The notes below the pieces were generated by a model. The model made no database searches and was not told the DNA's origin. It worked only from the letters and a program-made list of their open reading frames with translations. Positions 15,349-22,539 of a DNA stretch of 25,193 nucleotides are shown here, in pieces. The translations under genes were made by a program, and so were the position numbers. The DNA comes from a virus. Within the stretch, counting starts at the first letter, position 1. Each line of letters starts with the position of its first letter. The stretch spans positions 1 through 25,193 of IMG/VR virus record IMGVR_UViG_3300043313_001003. One strand, written 5' to 3'.

Positions 15349-17288
15349 CAATCTTGCTCCTCGCTGCCCGGCTCGTGCTCGCCCTCGGGGGGCGCGAGCT
15401 CATCGGGGGGGATTGCGGCTTGCGGCGTGACATCGATCTCTAGCGGGCTCTCAGGGGCCCGAATGATAGCCCCGGGCTTGCCATCGCGCCCGCGGCGCCC
15501 GCGGATCTCGCGATCGGCCCAATCTGCCGAAACATTGGGCCGCGGATTATCGACAAGCGCGGTGCGCTCGATCTCGCCGACGCGGACAATATCGCCGCGG
15601 ATCGCCTTCCAGCCGCGCGCCGCGTAATCGCTCGGCAGGAAGCCCGGCAGCATCGGCGCGCGGGTTTCGTGGGCGCTGCCGTCGCTCATCTGGAAAGCGA
15701 ACACGAGCTCGCGCGCCGCCATATCCTGCCGCGTATCGACGCGCTCCAGCGTGGGCGCGGGCTCGATCGGCTCGGGCTTGGGGGCATCGGGCGGGGGCAT
15801 CGGGGGAGGCATCGGCGGCGGGATAAGCGCGCGGACAATCTCGGGGATCGCGAGGATCAATTCGCGATTCGCTTCGCGGCTGTCGTTTGCGATCGCGGCG
15901 ACGGCCTCGATCATTTTCGCCGCGGCATCGGGCGCGGGCTTGGGCGGCGCATTGTCGTTGGCAGATCCGGGCGGGGCATCGCCGGGGGCGATCGGATTGC
16001 CGGGCGCGGCAGGCGTCGGCGCCGCGGGTTGCTTATCGATCTGCGAGAGCGGGACAACTTGCGCTTGCACGCGCGGCTCATCGCCGAACTTGACATCGCC
16101 GAGGCCCTCTTTGCGCCGCGCCTCGTTGGGCGAATAGAGCCCGCCAATGATTCCCTTGGTCAGCCCGTCAATGCGATCTTTGAACTGCGTGCGAAGCAAA
16201 GTGTCGGTGTCGAGCTCGGTAAATTCGCCGAGCGGCAGGCCGAAGAATTTATCGAAAGCGATCTCGATCGCCTCGACCCAATAGCCAAGCCCCGTCGAAA
16301 GCCAAAGGCCGATCAATTGCTCGGTGTTGTTAAAGGTAGAGGCCGAGAGATCGCCGATAATCGGCAGCGGCACACCGAAGGCGCGGGCAATGTCAGCCAC
16401 CGTCATGCCGAAGGCCTCGACAAGCTGCGCGTCCTGCGCATTGATTCCCATCGGCACCCACTTGAGCCCGCCGCCGAGCACCGGCACTTGCCCCGATGCC
16501 ACGCCCGCCGATTGCTCGCGCCATGCCTCGCGCAGCCGCGTCATTTGCTCTTTCGTCAAAGGCGATTCTGCCGAGAGCACGCCCGAGGGCTGCGAGGCAT
16601 TGGAAAAGAAAGCGGCCTGCGTGCCGGTGATCGCAATATTCGCGGCCTGCGCCGAGAGCGCCCACGAGAGCGGCGAGATCCCGCGCAGCGGCTCGCCGGG
16701 CTTGCAGCGCCCGCGCAAATGCAAAACGTCTCGCTGCGGGACGAGGTAATCGATTTGGCCGAGCATCGGATTAGTCCCGAGCCCGTAAAAGATCGCGCCG
16801 CTCTCGGGCTCGACGTAAGGCATCGTGCCCTTGGCGGGCATCAAGTGGAGCGCGGCCACTTCCTGCCGATCGTTGCGCGAGGCGAAAGCGTAGGCGTTGC
16901 CGCTAAACATTATATCGCTCACGGCATTGGTCATAAAATCGGAGCGGGTTTGATAATCGTTGGGGCTGCGCAGGATTCGCGAGAGCGCGCTTGTCTTGAT
17001 CCGATCGGGCTTGCCCTTGTCGTTCTCGCGAAAGTGCCCGCCCGGAAGCTGCGCGATCGTCTGCGCATAGGCATTGACGCAGGCATTGACCGTGGCGCTC
17101 TCGCCGCCGCCGCCTGTCGGGAGCGCGCGTTGCCACCAGTTCGCCGGATAGCTTGGCGGGATCGCGCCGTCGGCGAGCGGCATAATCGGGCCCGAGCCAT
17201 CGCCGCGCGCGCGGGGCTCGGGGCCGCGGGGGGCTGGCAGCGCGAGCGCCGAGCGAATCCGCGTGAGGAGGCCGGGGCCCTCGGCCAT
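15348..17288 (-). CDS. Portal protein with long C-terminal extension
   Basis: This 646-aa protein contains an HK97-type phage portal in residues about 50-420. Typical segments are WWQRALPTG, AYAQTIAQLPG, DFMTNAVSDIMFSGNAYAF, the wing region, ITGTQAAFFSNASQPSGVLS and FGVPLPIIGDLSASTFNNTEQ. The last is followed by LDTDTLLRTQFKDRIDGLTKGIIGGLYSPNEARRKEGL, the crown/stem end. Most portals of this family stop soon after. Here another 220 residues follow: a Pro/Ala-rich stretch, a helix, a proline-rich section (490-514), a separate domain (about 515-595) and a collagen-like RGRRGRDGKPG (596-606). Portal forms the dodecameric DNA gate. The extension could be an internal or capsid-contacting domain; I do not know its function. 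AAAGGA precedes the ATG at 17288. Confidence 0.9.
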   Translation of the reverse strand: MAEGPGLLTRIRSALALPAPRGPEPRARGDGSGPIMPLADGAIPPSYPANWWQRALPTGGGGESATVNACVNAYAQTIAQLPGGHFRENDKGKPDRIKTSALSRILRSPNDYQTRSDFMTNAVSDIMFSGNAYAFASRNDRQEVAALHLMPAKGTMPYVEPESGAIFYGLGTNPMLGQIDYLVPQRDVLHLRGRCKPGEPLRGISPLSWALSAQAANIAITGTQAAFFSNASQPSGVLSAESPLTKEQMTRLREAWREQSAGVASGQVPVLGGGLKWVPMGINAQDAQLVEAFGMTVADIARAFGVPLPIIGDLSASTFNNTEQLIGLWLSTGLGYWVEAIEIAFDKFFGLPLGEFTELDTDTLLRTQFKDRIDGLTKGIIGGLYSPNEARRKEGLGDVKFGDEPRVQAQVVPLSQIDKQPAAPTPAAPGNPIAPGDAPPGSANDNAPPKPAPDAAAKMIEAVAAIANDSREANRELILAIPEIVRALIPPPMPPPMPPPDAPKPEPIEPAPTLERVDTRQDMAARELVFAFQMSDGSAHETRAPMLPGFLPSDYAARGWKAIRGDIVRVGEIERTALVDNPRPNVSADWADREIRGRRGRDGKPGAIIRAPESPLEIDVTPQAAIPPDELAPPEGEHEPGSEEQD

Positions 17289-17291
17289 CGC

Positions 17292-17564
17292 CTAGGATCC
17301 TTTCGGGGGGCGGCCTCGTTTCTTGGCGGCGGCCTCGCCGGGATCGGGGGGATCGCCGTTCTCGGCTTTCATCTGCCGGTGCTTGTAGGATCGCACCGAG
17401 CCCGGGATCAAAGCCTTGAGCTCAAAGTCGGGATCTTGCGAATAGGGATCCTGCACGGCCCCCGCCTCGATCAGTTCCTCGGCGAGATCATCATCGACCG
17501 ACAAATAGCCGAGCTCGCCGCCGAGCTCCTCGATCGGCTCGAAGGCCCAAACGGTGCGCGGCAT
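17292..17564 (-). CDS. Small unknown protein with AT-hook-like tail
   Basis: This 90-aa protein sits between the capsid terminator and the portal. The first 60 residues are acidic (EPIEELGGELGYLSVDDDLAEELIEAGA). The C-terminus ends KKRGRPPKGS, with the RGRP core of an AT-hook, which binds the minor groove of AT-rich DNA. ATG at 17564 has AAAGGA eight bases upstream. Small acidic proteins with basic C-terminal tails are frequent beside phage capsid genes. A head-decoration, scaffold or DNA-binding role is possible, but I recognise no family. Confidence 0.75.
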   Translation of the reverse strand: MPRTVWAFEPIEELGGELGYLSVDDDLAEELIEAGAVQDPYSQDPDFELKALIPGSVRSYKHRQMKAENGDPPDPGEAAAKKRGRPPKGS

Positions 17565-17581
17565 GGCGGATCCTTTCGCTC

Positions 17582-17617
17582 AAAGAGAAAAGGGCGGGGC
17601 CGGTGAGAGCCCCGCCC
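17582..17617 (-). terminator. Intrinsic terminator after capsid gene
   Basis: GGGCGGGGC at 17592-17600 and GCCCCGCCC at 17609-17617 form a perfect 9-bp stem with an 8-nt loop. On the minus strand the stem is followed directly by TTTTCTCTTT (17591-17582). It starts 10 nt after the capsid stop and lies before the AT-hook gene, so it probably lowers transcription of the portal and tail genes relative to capsid. Confidence 0.85.
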
Positions 17618-17626
17618 CCCCGGCTG

Positions 17627-19672
17627 CTACCAATTGACCGCGGTAAGGGCGGCCACGGAGCCAGCGCGAAGCATGCCCCAAGAGATCGGCATGACCATGC
17701 GGAGAGCCGTGCTCCATGTTTGGAACATCGAGACCGCCTCATAGCCCGCGGTGCCTGCGCCCTGCCCGCCGCCTGCGACCGAGATTCCGAGCCCGGGGCC
17801 CACTTCCTCGGCAACATCGAGCGTGCCATCGGCCTTGACCGATTGTGTCGGAGGCGTGCTGTCGGAGCTCGCCATGGTAAGCGTGGCCTGATCGGACAGA
17901 TCGAAGACGGGCGTGCCATTGCCCGTGGCAAAGTCGGGATTATTCACCGCGATCACGGTCGAAGCGGGGCAATTTTCCGAGACGATCAAAGAGCCCGAGA
18001 AGAAATTCCCGTTCTCAATATCGGTCTTGAAAATGTAGTCGCCCGTCGCCGTGGTCATAAGCGAAAGCCCGAGCGTGCGATCGGGATGCATAATCACCGA
18101 CACGCTTTGCCGCTGCGCGAGCGCCCCGAATAGCGCCTTGATATCGGTGTTGACATTGGCGGGGGTATTGCCCGCGCTCGGGATCCCCACCACGCCAGCC
18201 AGCAAGCCAGCCGGGCGCACGCCCACGCGCTGCGAGAGCGCGGACAAGAGCTTGTAATCGATAAGCTCGGTGGTGTCGGCGCTGATCGAATCCCTGATAA
18301 GTTGCTCGATCGCGGGCGCCGAAAGCGTCTCGAGTTCCTTCGAGAAAGTCGAGATCACGGCGAGCTTGTAGCGCTCAAAGAGCGAGCTCGTCAGTTGGTC
18401 AGACTTGACCGGGATCACGCCGGTTTCGCCGACAAACGTGCCCGCCATGGAGCCCTTTGCGGCGCGGCGCGGAATCACAAGCGTGCCGTTGTTACCGAAT
18501 TGCAGCGTTGTGCCGCGCGAGGCGAGCGCCTGATAGACCGAGAGATTCAGGATGTCGGCGAGGAAAGCGCCGGTCCCTTCACTGACAAGCTCGGCGGCCC
18601 AGCCGGGGCGCGTGGTTGTCGCAATGTCGGTCGCCGAGCGGGCCACCCAATCGAGCCCCGCCTTAACCCGCTCATCATCGCGATAGAGATCGCCGACGAT
18701 CGAATCGAGCGAGCGGTGCATCACGTGGGCAAGCGCATAGCTCGCCGCCATCTTGACGATTAGCGCCCCGGGTTTCTCGAAGGCCTTGGCCTGCGCCGGG
18801 ACTGTCGGCGCGAGCATTGCGGGCACCGCCTTGACGGCAAGCGCGCGCTCCATCGCCACGTTCGCATTGATCGAGCGCACCACAGAATCTTTCTCGTCGC
18901 CGAGGCTTTCGATCTGCGTGCATTCCTCGTCGGTAAATTCGCGGTTGTTGTCGTTCTCGGCGGCGGTCTGAATGCCTGCGAGCTCATCATCGATTGCGAT
19001 CGAGCGCGCTTGCAGCGCGGTGATCTTTTCAGAAATTGGATTTGGCATCGGTCTGGTCCTTGGCGGGGGAGGGGCCTTGCTCGGCAGGCGGGCAGGCGCG
19101 CGGGTGAGCTCGGCGATCCTTTGGGCCCCGCGCGAAACGGAAGGGGGGGCCGCGGCGGGAGCGCCGAAAATTTGGGAATCGATCGGATCGGGGGCGAGGT
19201 GCTTGAGGCGCAGCGCCGTCGCATTGGCGGGCACCGGCACAAGGCTGCACTCCAGAAGCTCGGTCTTGGTAAAGCGCAGGCCGCGGCCCTTGCCGAGCGG
19301 CTCGGGATCGGCGGTCGGCAGGAAGCCCACCGACACCGCGCGCAAGATCCTTTGCTCGATCAGCGCGCGCAGGCGATCGATCAAGGGGCTCGTGCCCTCG
19401 GCGGCGAGGCGCAGCTTGCCGATCAATTGCCCGCCAACTTTGCGCACGGCTTCCCACGTGCCGATCGGCGAGGAGCTATCGTGCCCCCAAAGCGCAATTG
19501 GATTTGCCTTGAAGCTCGCGAGATCGATCCCGCCGATCTCGATAACGTCGCCCATGCGATCGACCGATTCGGACGCCATGATAAATTCAAAGGGATCGCC
19601 AGCCGGGGGAGGCGCCGCCTTGCAGACGCGCGCGAGGGAGCGGGCTCTATTGGCGGGAGCTTGGCGGGGCAT
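17627..19672 (-). CDS. Fused prohead protease and HK97-fold major capsid protein
   Basis: This 681-aa protein joins two head proteins usually made from separate genes. Residues about 25-165 are an HK97-type (U35) prohead protease. H64 lies in LWGHDS, S114 in AVSVGF and E141 in LLECSLVPVPAN, the expected His-Ser-Glu set. Residues 165-208 are a Pro/Ala-rich linker. Residues 209-290 are a charged helical delta-type scaffold domain, and residues about 300-681 are the capsid, with a GWAAELV and IPRRAAKGSMAGTFVGETGVIPV segment and a C-terminal YEAVSMFQTWSTALRMVMPISWGML, typical of the HK97 fold. The protease should cleave the delta domain off, leaving mature capsid. ATG at 19672 has AAGGGA upstream. 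A second ribosome site and ATG within the gene could make capsid alone. A strong terminator follows. Confidence 0.9.
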   Translation of the reverse strand: MPRQAPANRARSLARVCKAAPPPAGDPFEFIMASESVDRMGDVIEIGGIDLASFKANPIALWGHDSSSPIGTWEAVRKVGGQLIGKLRLAAEGTSPLIDRLRALIEQRILRAVSVGFLPTADPEPLGKGRGLRFTKTELLECSLVPVPANATALRLKHLAPDPIDSQIFGAPAAAPPSVSRGAQRIAELTRAPARLPSKAPPPPRTRPMPNPISEKITALQARSIAIDDELAGIQTAAENDNNREFTDEECTQIESLGDEKDSVVRSINANVAMERALAVKAVPAMLAPTVPAQAKAFEKPGALIVKMAASYALAHVMHRSLDSIVGDLYRDDERVKAGLDWVARSATDIATTTRPGWAAELVSEGTGAFLADILNLSVYQALASRGTTLQFGNNGTLVIPRRAAKGSMAGTFVGETGVIPVKSDQLTSSLFERYKLAVISTFSKELETLSAPAIEQLIRDSISADTTELIDYKLLSALSQRVGVRPAGLLAGVVGIPSAGNTPANVNTDIKALFGALAQRQSVSVIMHPDRTLGLSLMTTATGDYIFKTDIENGNFFSGSLIVSENCPASTVIAVNNPDFATGNGTPVFDLSDQATLTMASSDSTPPTQSVKADGTLDVAEEVGPGLGISVAGGGQGAGTAGYEAVSMFQTWSTALRMVMPISWGMLRAGSVAALTAVNW
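19046..19061 (-). promoter_or_regulatory. Internal ribosome binding site and start for capsid part
   Basis: AAGGA at 19061-19057 is followed by 8 nt and an in-frame ATG at 19048 (residue M209, MPNPISEK). It lies exactly where the protease linker ends and the scaffold-capsid part begins. Initiation here would give a 473-aa capsid precursor without protease, allowing many capsid subunits per protease. This is similar in logic to lambda's nested C/Nu3 arrangement. Confidence 0.6.
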
Positions 19673-19825
19673 CGGGCCTATCCCTTGAAGGATGGGCCGG
19701 GATTAAAGTCGCGGAGCTCGCCCGCTTCCAACCGTCGCCGCTCGGCCCTTTGTCTCGCTCGGCCTTTTGCGGGCGTTCGCGGGGGGGCATGCGCGCGGAC
19801 ATAGCACCAGCGAATCGCCGACGAA

Positions 19826-19855
19826 AGAACACTTTTGCGCTTGGGGCTTTGTCAA
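19826..19855 (-). promoter_or_regulatory. Candidate promoter for head operon
   Basis: On the minus strand TTGACA (19855-19850) is a perfect -35 box. With an 18-nt spacer the -10 would be TGTTCT (19831-19826), a weak match, as is common in Alphaproteobacteria. It lies between the strong hairpins and the capsid gene, in the only large gap on the right side, about 150 nt upstream of the capsid start. No transcription data exist, so this is a sequence-based guess. Confidence 0.4.
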
Positions 19856-19867
19856 GTGGGGAAAAGT

Positions 19868-19918
19868 CGGGAGCCCGAGCCGGGGGGTGCAGGGGGGCAG
19901 GCCGCGCGCGGGCTCCCG
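19868..19918. repeat. Inverted repeat upstream of promoter candidate
   Basis: CGGGAGCCCG (19868-19877) and CGGGCTCCCG (19909-19918) are perfect 10-bp inverted arms with a 31-nt G-rich loop. On the minus strand the structure is followed by ACTTTTCCCC, so it might act as a weak terminator of the early operon. It lies just upstream of the TTGACA box. Confidence 0.55.
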
Positions 19919-19964
19919 ATAGGCTAGGCGATCCCGCGGGTCGAATTGCGGGGGCGCCCTATAG

Positions 19965-19997
19965 GCCCGGGCCCCTAGTCTGATTCGGGGCCCGGGC
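19965..19997. terminator. Strong stem-loop after early operon
   Basis: GCCCGGGCCCC (19965-19975) and GGGGCCCGGGC (19987-19997) form a perfect 11-bp GC stem with an 11-nt loop. It lies 16 nt beyond the stop of the last early gene. It has no T-run on the minus strand, so it may be a transcript-stabilising 3' end, a Rho-linked terminator or an operator. The rest of the 340-nt gap 19673-20012 contains no believable gene. Confidence 0.55.
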
Positions 19998-20012
19998 TCT
20001 ATTCACTTTCGA

Positions 20013-20318
20013 TCATTGGGCCTCGGCTTTTTTCTCCTCGATCGCGGCGGCGAGATCCTCGGCGATGCCGCGCAGGATCGCCACGCGCTCGGCCTCGGCC
20101 AAGGCGCCGCAAAACATCCCGACGAGCTCCTCGGGCTCGGTGTTGGCAATGTAGGACACGCGCGCCGCGGGCTCGCCGGATTCGCGCATGACAAGCGCGA
20201 AGCTGATCGCGTGGCCTTCGCGATTGAAAAAGGCGTTGAGCCCATGGACGAGGTGGAGGCAGGTTTCGCGCTCATCGGGCGAGAGCGCGGGGGCCTCGGG
20301 GATTAGCGGCTCGCTCAT
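20013..20318 (-). CDS. Small unknown protein
   Basis: This 101-aa acidic protein matches no family that I recognise. It begins with a Pro-rich stretch, then DERETCLHLVHGLNAFF, a strand-like segment HAISFALVMRE, and a C-terminal Ala/Glu-rich helix ending EEKKAEAQ. The ATG at 20318 overlaps the stop of the previous gene (ATGA), and a strong stem-loop follows its own stop, so it is probably the last gene of the early operon. Codon use matches its neighbours. Confidence 0.72.
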   Translation of the reverse strand: MSEPLIPEAPALSPDERETCLHLVHGLNAFFNREGHAISFALVMRESGEPAARVSYIANTEPEELVGMFCGALAEAERVAILRGIAEDLAAAIEEKKAEAQ

Positions 20319-20578
20319 TGCTCCAGCACTCCTTTAGCCAGGCACTCGATCACGTAGCGGATCGCGACATCGGCGGTGTCGAATAGACCGGCGAGCGGCT
20401 CGGGATCTCGGGCCGCAAGTAAGTCCACCGCCTCGGAAGCGCTCAAGCCCTCGGGCCGGGCATGCCCCGAGCTCGCCTCGATAATCCGGCAAACAAGCTC
20501 GGCGCGATCGACTTCGACCACGATTGTCTTGCGCTTGCCGCCGAGGGCCTCGGCGATTCTGATCGGCTCATCGTTCAT
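20315..20578 (-). CDS. Small unknown protein
   Basis: This 87-aa protein has a strand-like segment KTIVVEVDRAELVCRIIEAS followed by helices (SASEAVDLLAA; FDTADVAIRYVIECLAKGVLEQ). I recognise no family. Both ends overlap neighbouring genes by 4 nt (ATGA), which supports its being a translated gene of the operon. It contains no membrane segment or signal peptide. Confidence 0.72.
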   Translation of the reverse strand: MNDEPIRIAEALGGKRKTIVVEVDRAELVCRIIEASSGHARPEGLSASEAVDLLAARDPEPLAGLFDTADVAIRYVIECLAKGVLEQ

Positions 20579-21267
20579 TGCGGGAGCTCCTCGATCATTT
20601 CCATGACGCGGCGCACGAGCTTTTCGAGCTCCAGCCGGGCGGCGGCGCGCTTGGAAGGCACTTCCATTTCGCAGGCCTCGACAAGCGCGGGGAGCCCGCT
20701 CTCGATCGAAGCGGCAACCTCGGAGCGCAGCGCGGGGCGGCCTTCACAATACCACTCGACGCGCTCGGGATCGCCGAGCTCGAAAAGCAGGCCGTCGCCG
20801 ACGCGGAAGGGCAAGAGCGCGCGGCTCTCGATCCATACCGCGCAGGCGCCCGGATTGCGCTCTAGATGGATTCCCGGGGGCTCGCTGCCGCGCTTGCCGC
20901 CCGGATAGATCCGCGGGGGCACGCGCCGCATATGGGGGTTCGCGAGGAACGGGCAGTGCATCGCCGAAAAGCGCGCGCACTCTAGGTGGCTCGGCGGCTC
21001 GCTGACCGTGCGATTGATCGCGCACATGGGGCCAATGACCGAGGCGTGGAACTTGCCGAGCGGATTCCCGCACACCCAGCACAAGCGCCGCGCCACCGCG
21101 GCATGGAGCTTGAGCGGATCGATCGCGGGAAAGAACGGATCCTTGCCCACCCATGCGACAAACCACGGAACGGGAAAGCCGCGCTTGTCGCGGGGCAAGG
21201 CTTTCATATGGGCGGGCAGATCGGGGAAGCGCTCGCGCCCGGTGGTTGCGGCTGTCGATTTGCTCAC
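20575..21267 (-). CDS. Conserved phage protein with cysteine zinc-binding pattern
   Basis: A 230-aa protein is predicted from a GTG at 21267, with AGGAG seven bases upstream and overlapping the previous stop as GTGA. A longer ORF upstream of this point is a shadow. After a short N-terminus it has LPRDKRGFPVPWFVAW, then C63-x2-C66 (CWVCGNPLG), IGPMC (C82), SEPPSHLEC (H95, C97) and HCPF (C105), a likely zinc-binding unit. The segment NPHMRRVPP and a later IHLERNPGACAVWIESR follow. The C-terminus is a long charged helix. I recall many phage and prophage proteins with this RGYPVPWFVAW/CWVCG/IGPMCA pattern, but none with a demonstrated function. Confidence 0.8.
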   Translation of the reverse strand: MSKSTAATTGRERFPDLPAHMKALPRDKRGFPVPWFVAWVGKDPFFPAIDPLKLHAAVARRLCWVCGNPLGKFHASVIGPMCAINRTVSEPPSHLECARFSAMHCPFLANPHMRRVPPRIYPGGKRGSEPPGIHLERNPGACAVWIESRALLPFRVGDGLLFELGDPERVEWYCEGRPALRSEVAASIESGLPALVEACEMEVPSKRAAARLELEKLVRRVMEMIEELPQ

Positions 21268-21404
21268 GGCTTTCTCCTTTGCTTGGCGCGGGCGCGGCGG
21301 CCCGCCTGCCATCGTTCGCACGCTTGATCCTGTCGGCGGCGGCGCTCCTCGATCTCGCGCAGGATCTCGGCGCGGCGCGGCTTGCGGCGCTCGGGCTCGC
21401 TCAT
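21264..21404 (-). CDS. Short basic helical protein
   Basis: A 46-aa ORF fills the gap between two genes exactly. Its ATG at 21404 overlaps the upstream stop as TAATG, and its TGA overlaps the downstream GTG as GTGA. The product is very basic and mostly helical (EPERRKPRRAEILREIEERRRR, then RARAKQRRKP), so it might bind nucleic acid. Its tail also contains the AGGAG used by the next gene. Without protein data it could be a coupling leader only, but the perfect fit favours a real gene. Confidence 0.6.
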   Translation of the reverse strand: MSEPERRKPRRAEILREIEERRRRQDQACERWQAGRRARAKQRRKP

Positions 21405-21841
21405 TATTCGACCGGCTCCATTTCCTCGCTGCCGTCCGGGCCGCGCATCTCGATAAAAACGAAAATCTCCCGGGCGTGATCAATCTCGCCGCGGGCGCCG
21501 GTTTCCATTTCCAGCGCGCGGCTGCGAAGTTCGCGGTTGCTGCACTCATAAGTCGGGACAACGACAACTCGGCCCTTGCGCCGGATCGAATAGGCTTCGC
21601 GCATATGCTCGAAGCCGGGCAAAAGCGCCTCGGCCTGCGAAGAATTGCGCCGCGTCAACTTGCCCGTGAAGGTGCGCATTTTGTCGCGCAGCCATGCGCA
21701 GCCCAATGCCAGCCAGAACGCGCCATGCGAATGAACGGGGTGTGTCGAGACTATGCCCTCGATAATCGTATCACGGTCGCGTTCCCCGCGCCCAAGGTGC
21801 CCGCGAATAATCTCGCTCACTTCTTTTACAGCGTTATGCAT
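21404..21841 (-). CDS. Unknown early protein
   Basis: This 145-aa protein starts at the ATG at 21841, overlapping the upstream gene by 8 nt. It has an N-terminal helical part (NAVKEVSEIIRGHL), a segment WLALGCAWLRDKMRTFTGKLTRRNSSQAEALLPGFEHM, then strand-rich VVVVPTYECSNRELRSRALEMETGAR. The C-terminus is acidic (GPDGSEEMEPVE). I recognise no family. The conserved order with replication and KilAC-type genes suggests a regulatory or DNA-metabolism role, but nothing in the sequence proves that. Confidence 0.72.
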   Translation of the reverse strand: MHNAVKEVSEIIRGHLGRGERDRDTIIEGIVSTHPVHSHGAFWLALGCAWLRDKMRTFTGKLTRRNSSQAEALLPGFEHMREAYSIRRKGRVVVVPTYECSNRELRSRALEMETGARGEIDHAREIFVFIEMRGPDGSEEMEPVE

Positions 21842-22526
21842 GGCCTATCCTTTCCAAAATCACGGCGTGGGCAGCGTTAATCCGTTCGATATTTTGACGA
21901 AGCGCCGCGCGCTCCTCGGCGATCAGGCACGGGGCTATCTCGTCCAGATCCCATCGATCCAAGTCGCGCAGGTGCTCGGAGAACAATTTGCCGAAGTGCA
22001 GCGCCCGATTAAAATCATGGGGGTCGCGGCCATGGAGATCGACAATCGGCCCGCGGGGCTTTTTGCCGTGCTTGGCAAGCGCGGTCACGGTCGGCGGATC
22101 CTCGCTTTCGTTGAGCTCCTCGAATAGCTCGTCGGGCACATTGGCCACGCGCACCGCCTGCACTTGCTGGTCCTTGGAAAGTCCCGCAGCCTCGGCGGCC
22201 TCGCGCCTACCAAAAATGGGGGCGTCCCCATTTTTGCTTTGATCGCCGCCGCGCGCATCGATCGGCTCAAGCAACTCGCCCATGCGCCGATTTGCGCGGT
22301 TCTTGATTCGCTTCGCCATCTTGCCGAGCTCATCGTTTTTGACTTGCCGCGCATAGGAGGCAATGGCCTCGGCCTTATCCGCCCACTCCTTGCACTCGTC
22401 TATCTCGACGCACATCGAGAGCGCCACGCAGGCGCCGACATATAGTTCGGGCAATTGCCCTTCCTGCGCGGCCTCGGCGATCGCGGGCGTGAGAGCCGGG
22501 CCGTTCAGCGGGATTAGTTGCCCCAT
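21834..22526 (-). CDS. Helix-rich, possibly ParB/KorB-like DNA-binding protein
   Basis: A 230-aa protein is predicted from the ATG at 22526 (MGQLIPLN), with AAAGGA eight bases upstream. The longer ORF upstream is a Ser/Arg/Pro shadow. The N-terminal half has helices with CVEIDECKEWADKAEAIASYARQ and KMAKRIKNRANRRMGELL. After a linker (residues 95-106), residues about 107-160 read REAAEAAGLSKDQQVQAVRVANVPDELFEEL...PPTVTALAKHGKK. This resembles helix-turn-helix domains of ParB-type partition proteins. The C-terminal region is again helical. I recall many phage and alphaproteobacterial proteins with this pattern; the DNA-binding role is inferred. An AT-rich perfect hairpin lies inside the linker codons. 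Confidence 0.72.
   Translation of the reverse strand: MGQLIPLNGPALTPAIAEAAQEGQLPELYVGACVALSMCVEIDECKEWADKAEAIASYARQVKNDELGKMAKRIKNRANRRMGELLEPIDARGGDQSKNGDAPIFGRREAAEAAGLSKDQQVQAVRVANVPDELFEELNESEDPPTVTALAKHGKKPRGPIVDLHGRDPHDFNRALHFGKLFSEHLRDLDRWDLDEIAPCLIAEERAALRQNIERINAAHAVILERIGHA
22211..22236. repeat. AT-rich perfect hairpin inside coding sequence
   Basis: CAAAAATGGGG (22211-22221) and CCCCATTTTTG (22226-22236) are perfect 11-bp inverted arms with a 4-nt loop (GCGT). They sit within codons for KNGDAPIFG, a linker of the ParB-like protein. The T-runs on both sides make it look like a bidirectional terminator or an operator. It stands out strongly in the GC-rich surroundings. Confidence 0.8.
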
Positions 22527-22539
22527 GGGAACGGTCCTT

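Noticed and set aside
15669-17606. Long plus-strand ORF (645 aa) opposite the portal gene
   Set aside because: It is antisense to a clear portal gene, is rich in Arg/Gly/Ala without domain pattern, and arises from high GC third positions. The same reasoning applies to the other plus-strand ORFs, such as 9625-11106 opposite the tape measure.
19673-20012. Small ORFs in the gap before the capsid gene
   Set aside because: They are short, Arg/Pro-rich and lack ribosome sites; strong inverted repeats and a promoter-like box describe the region better.
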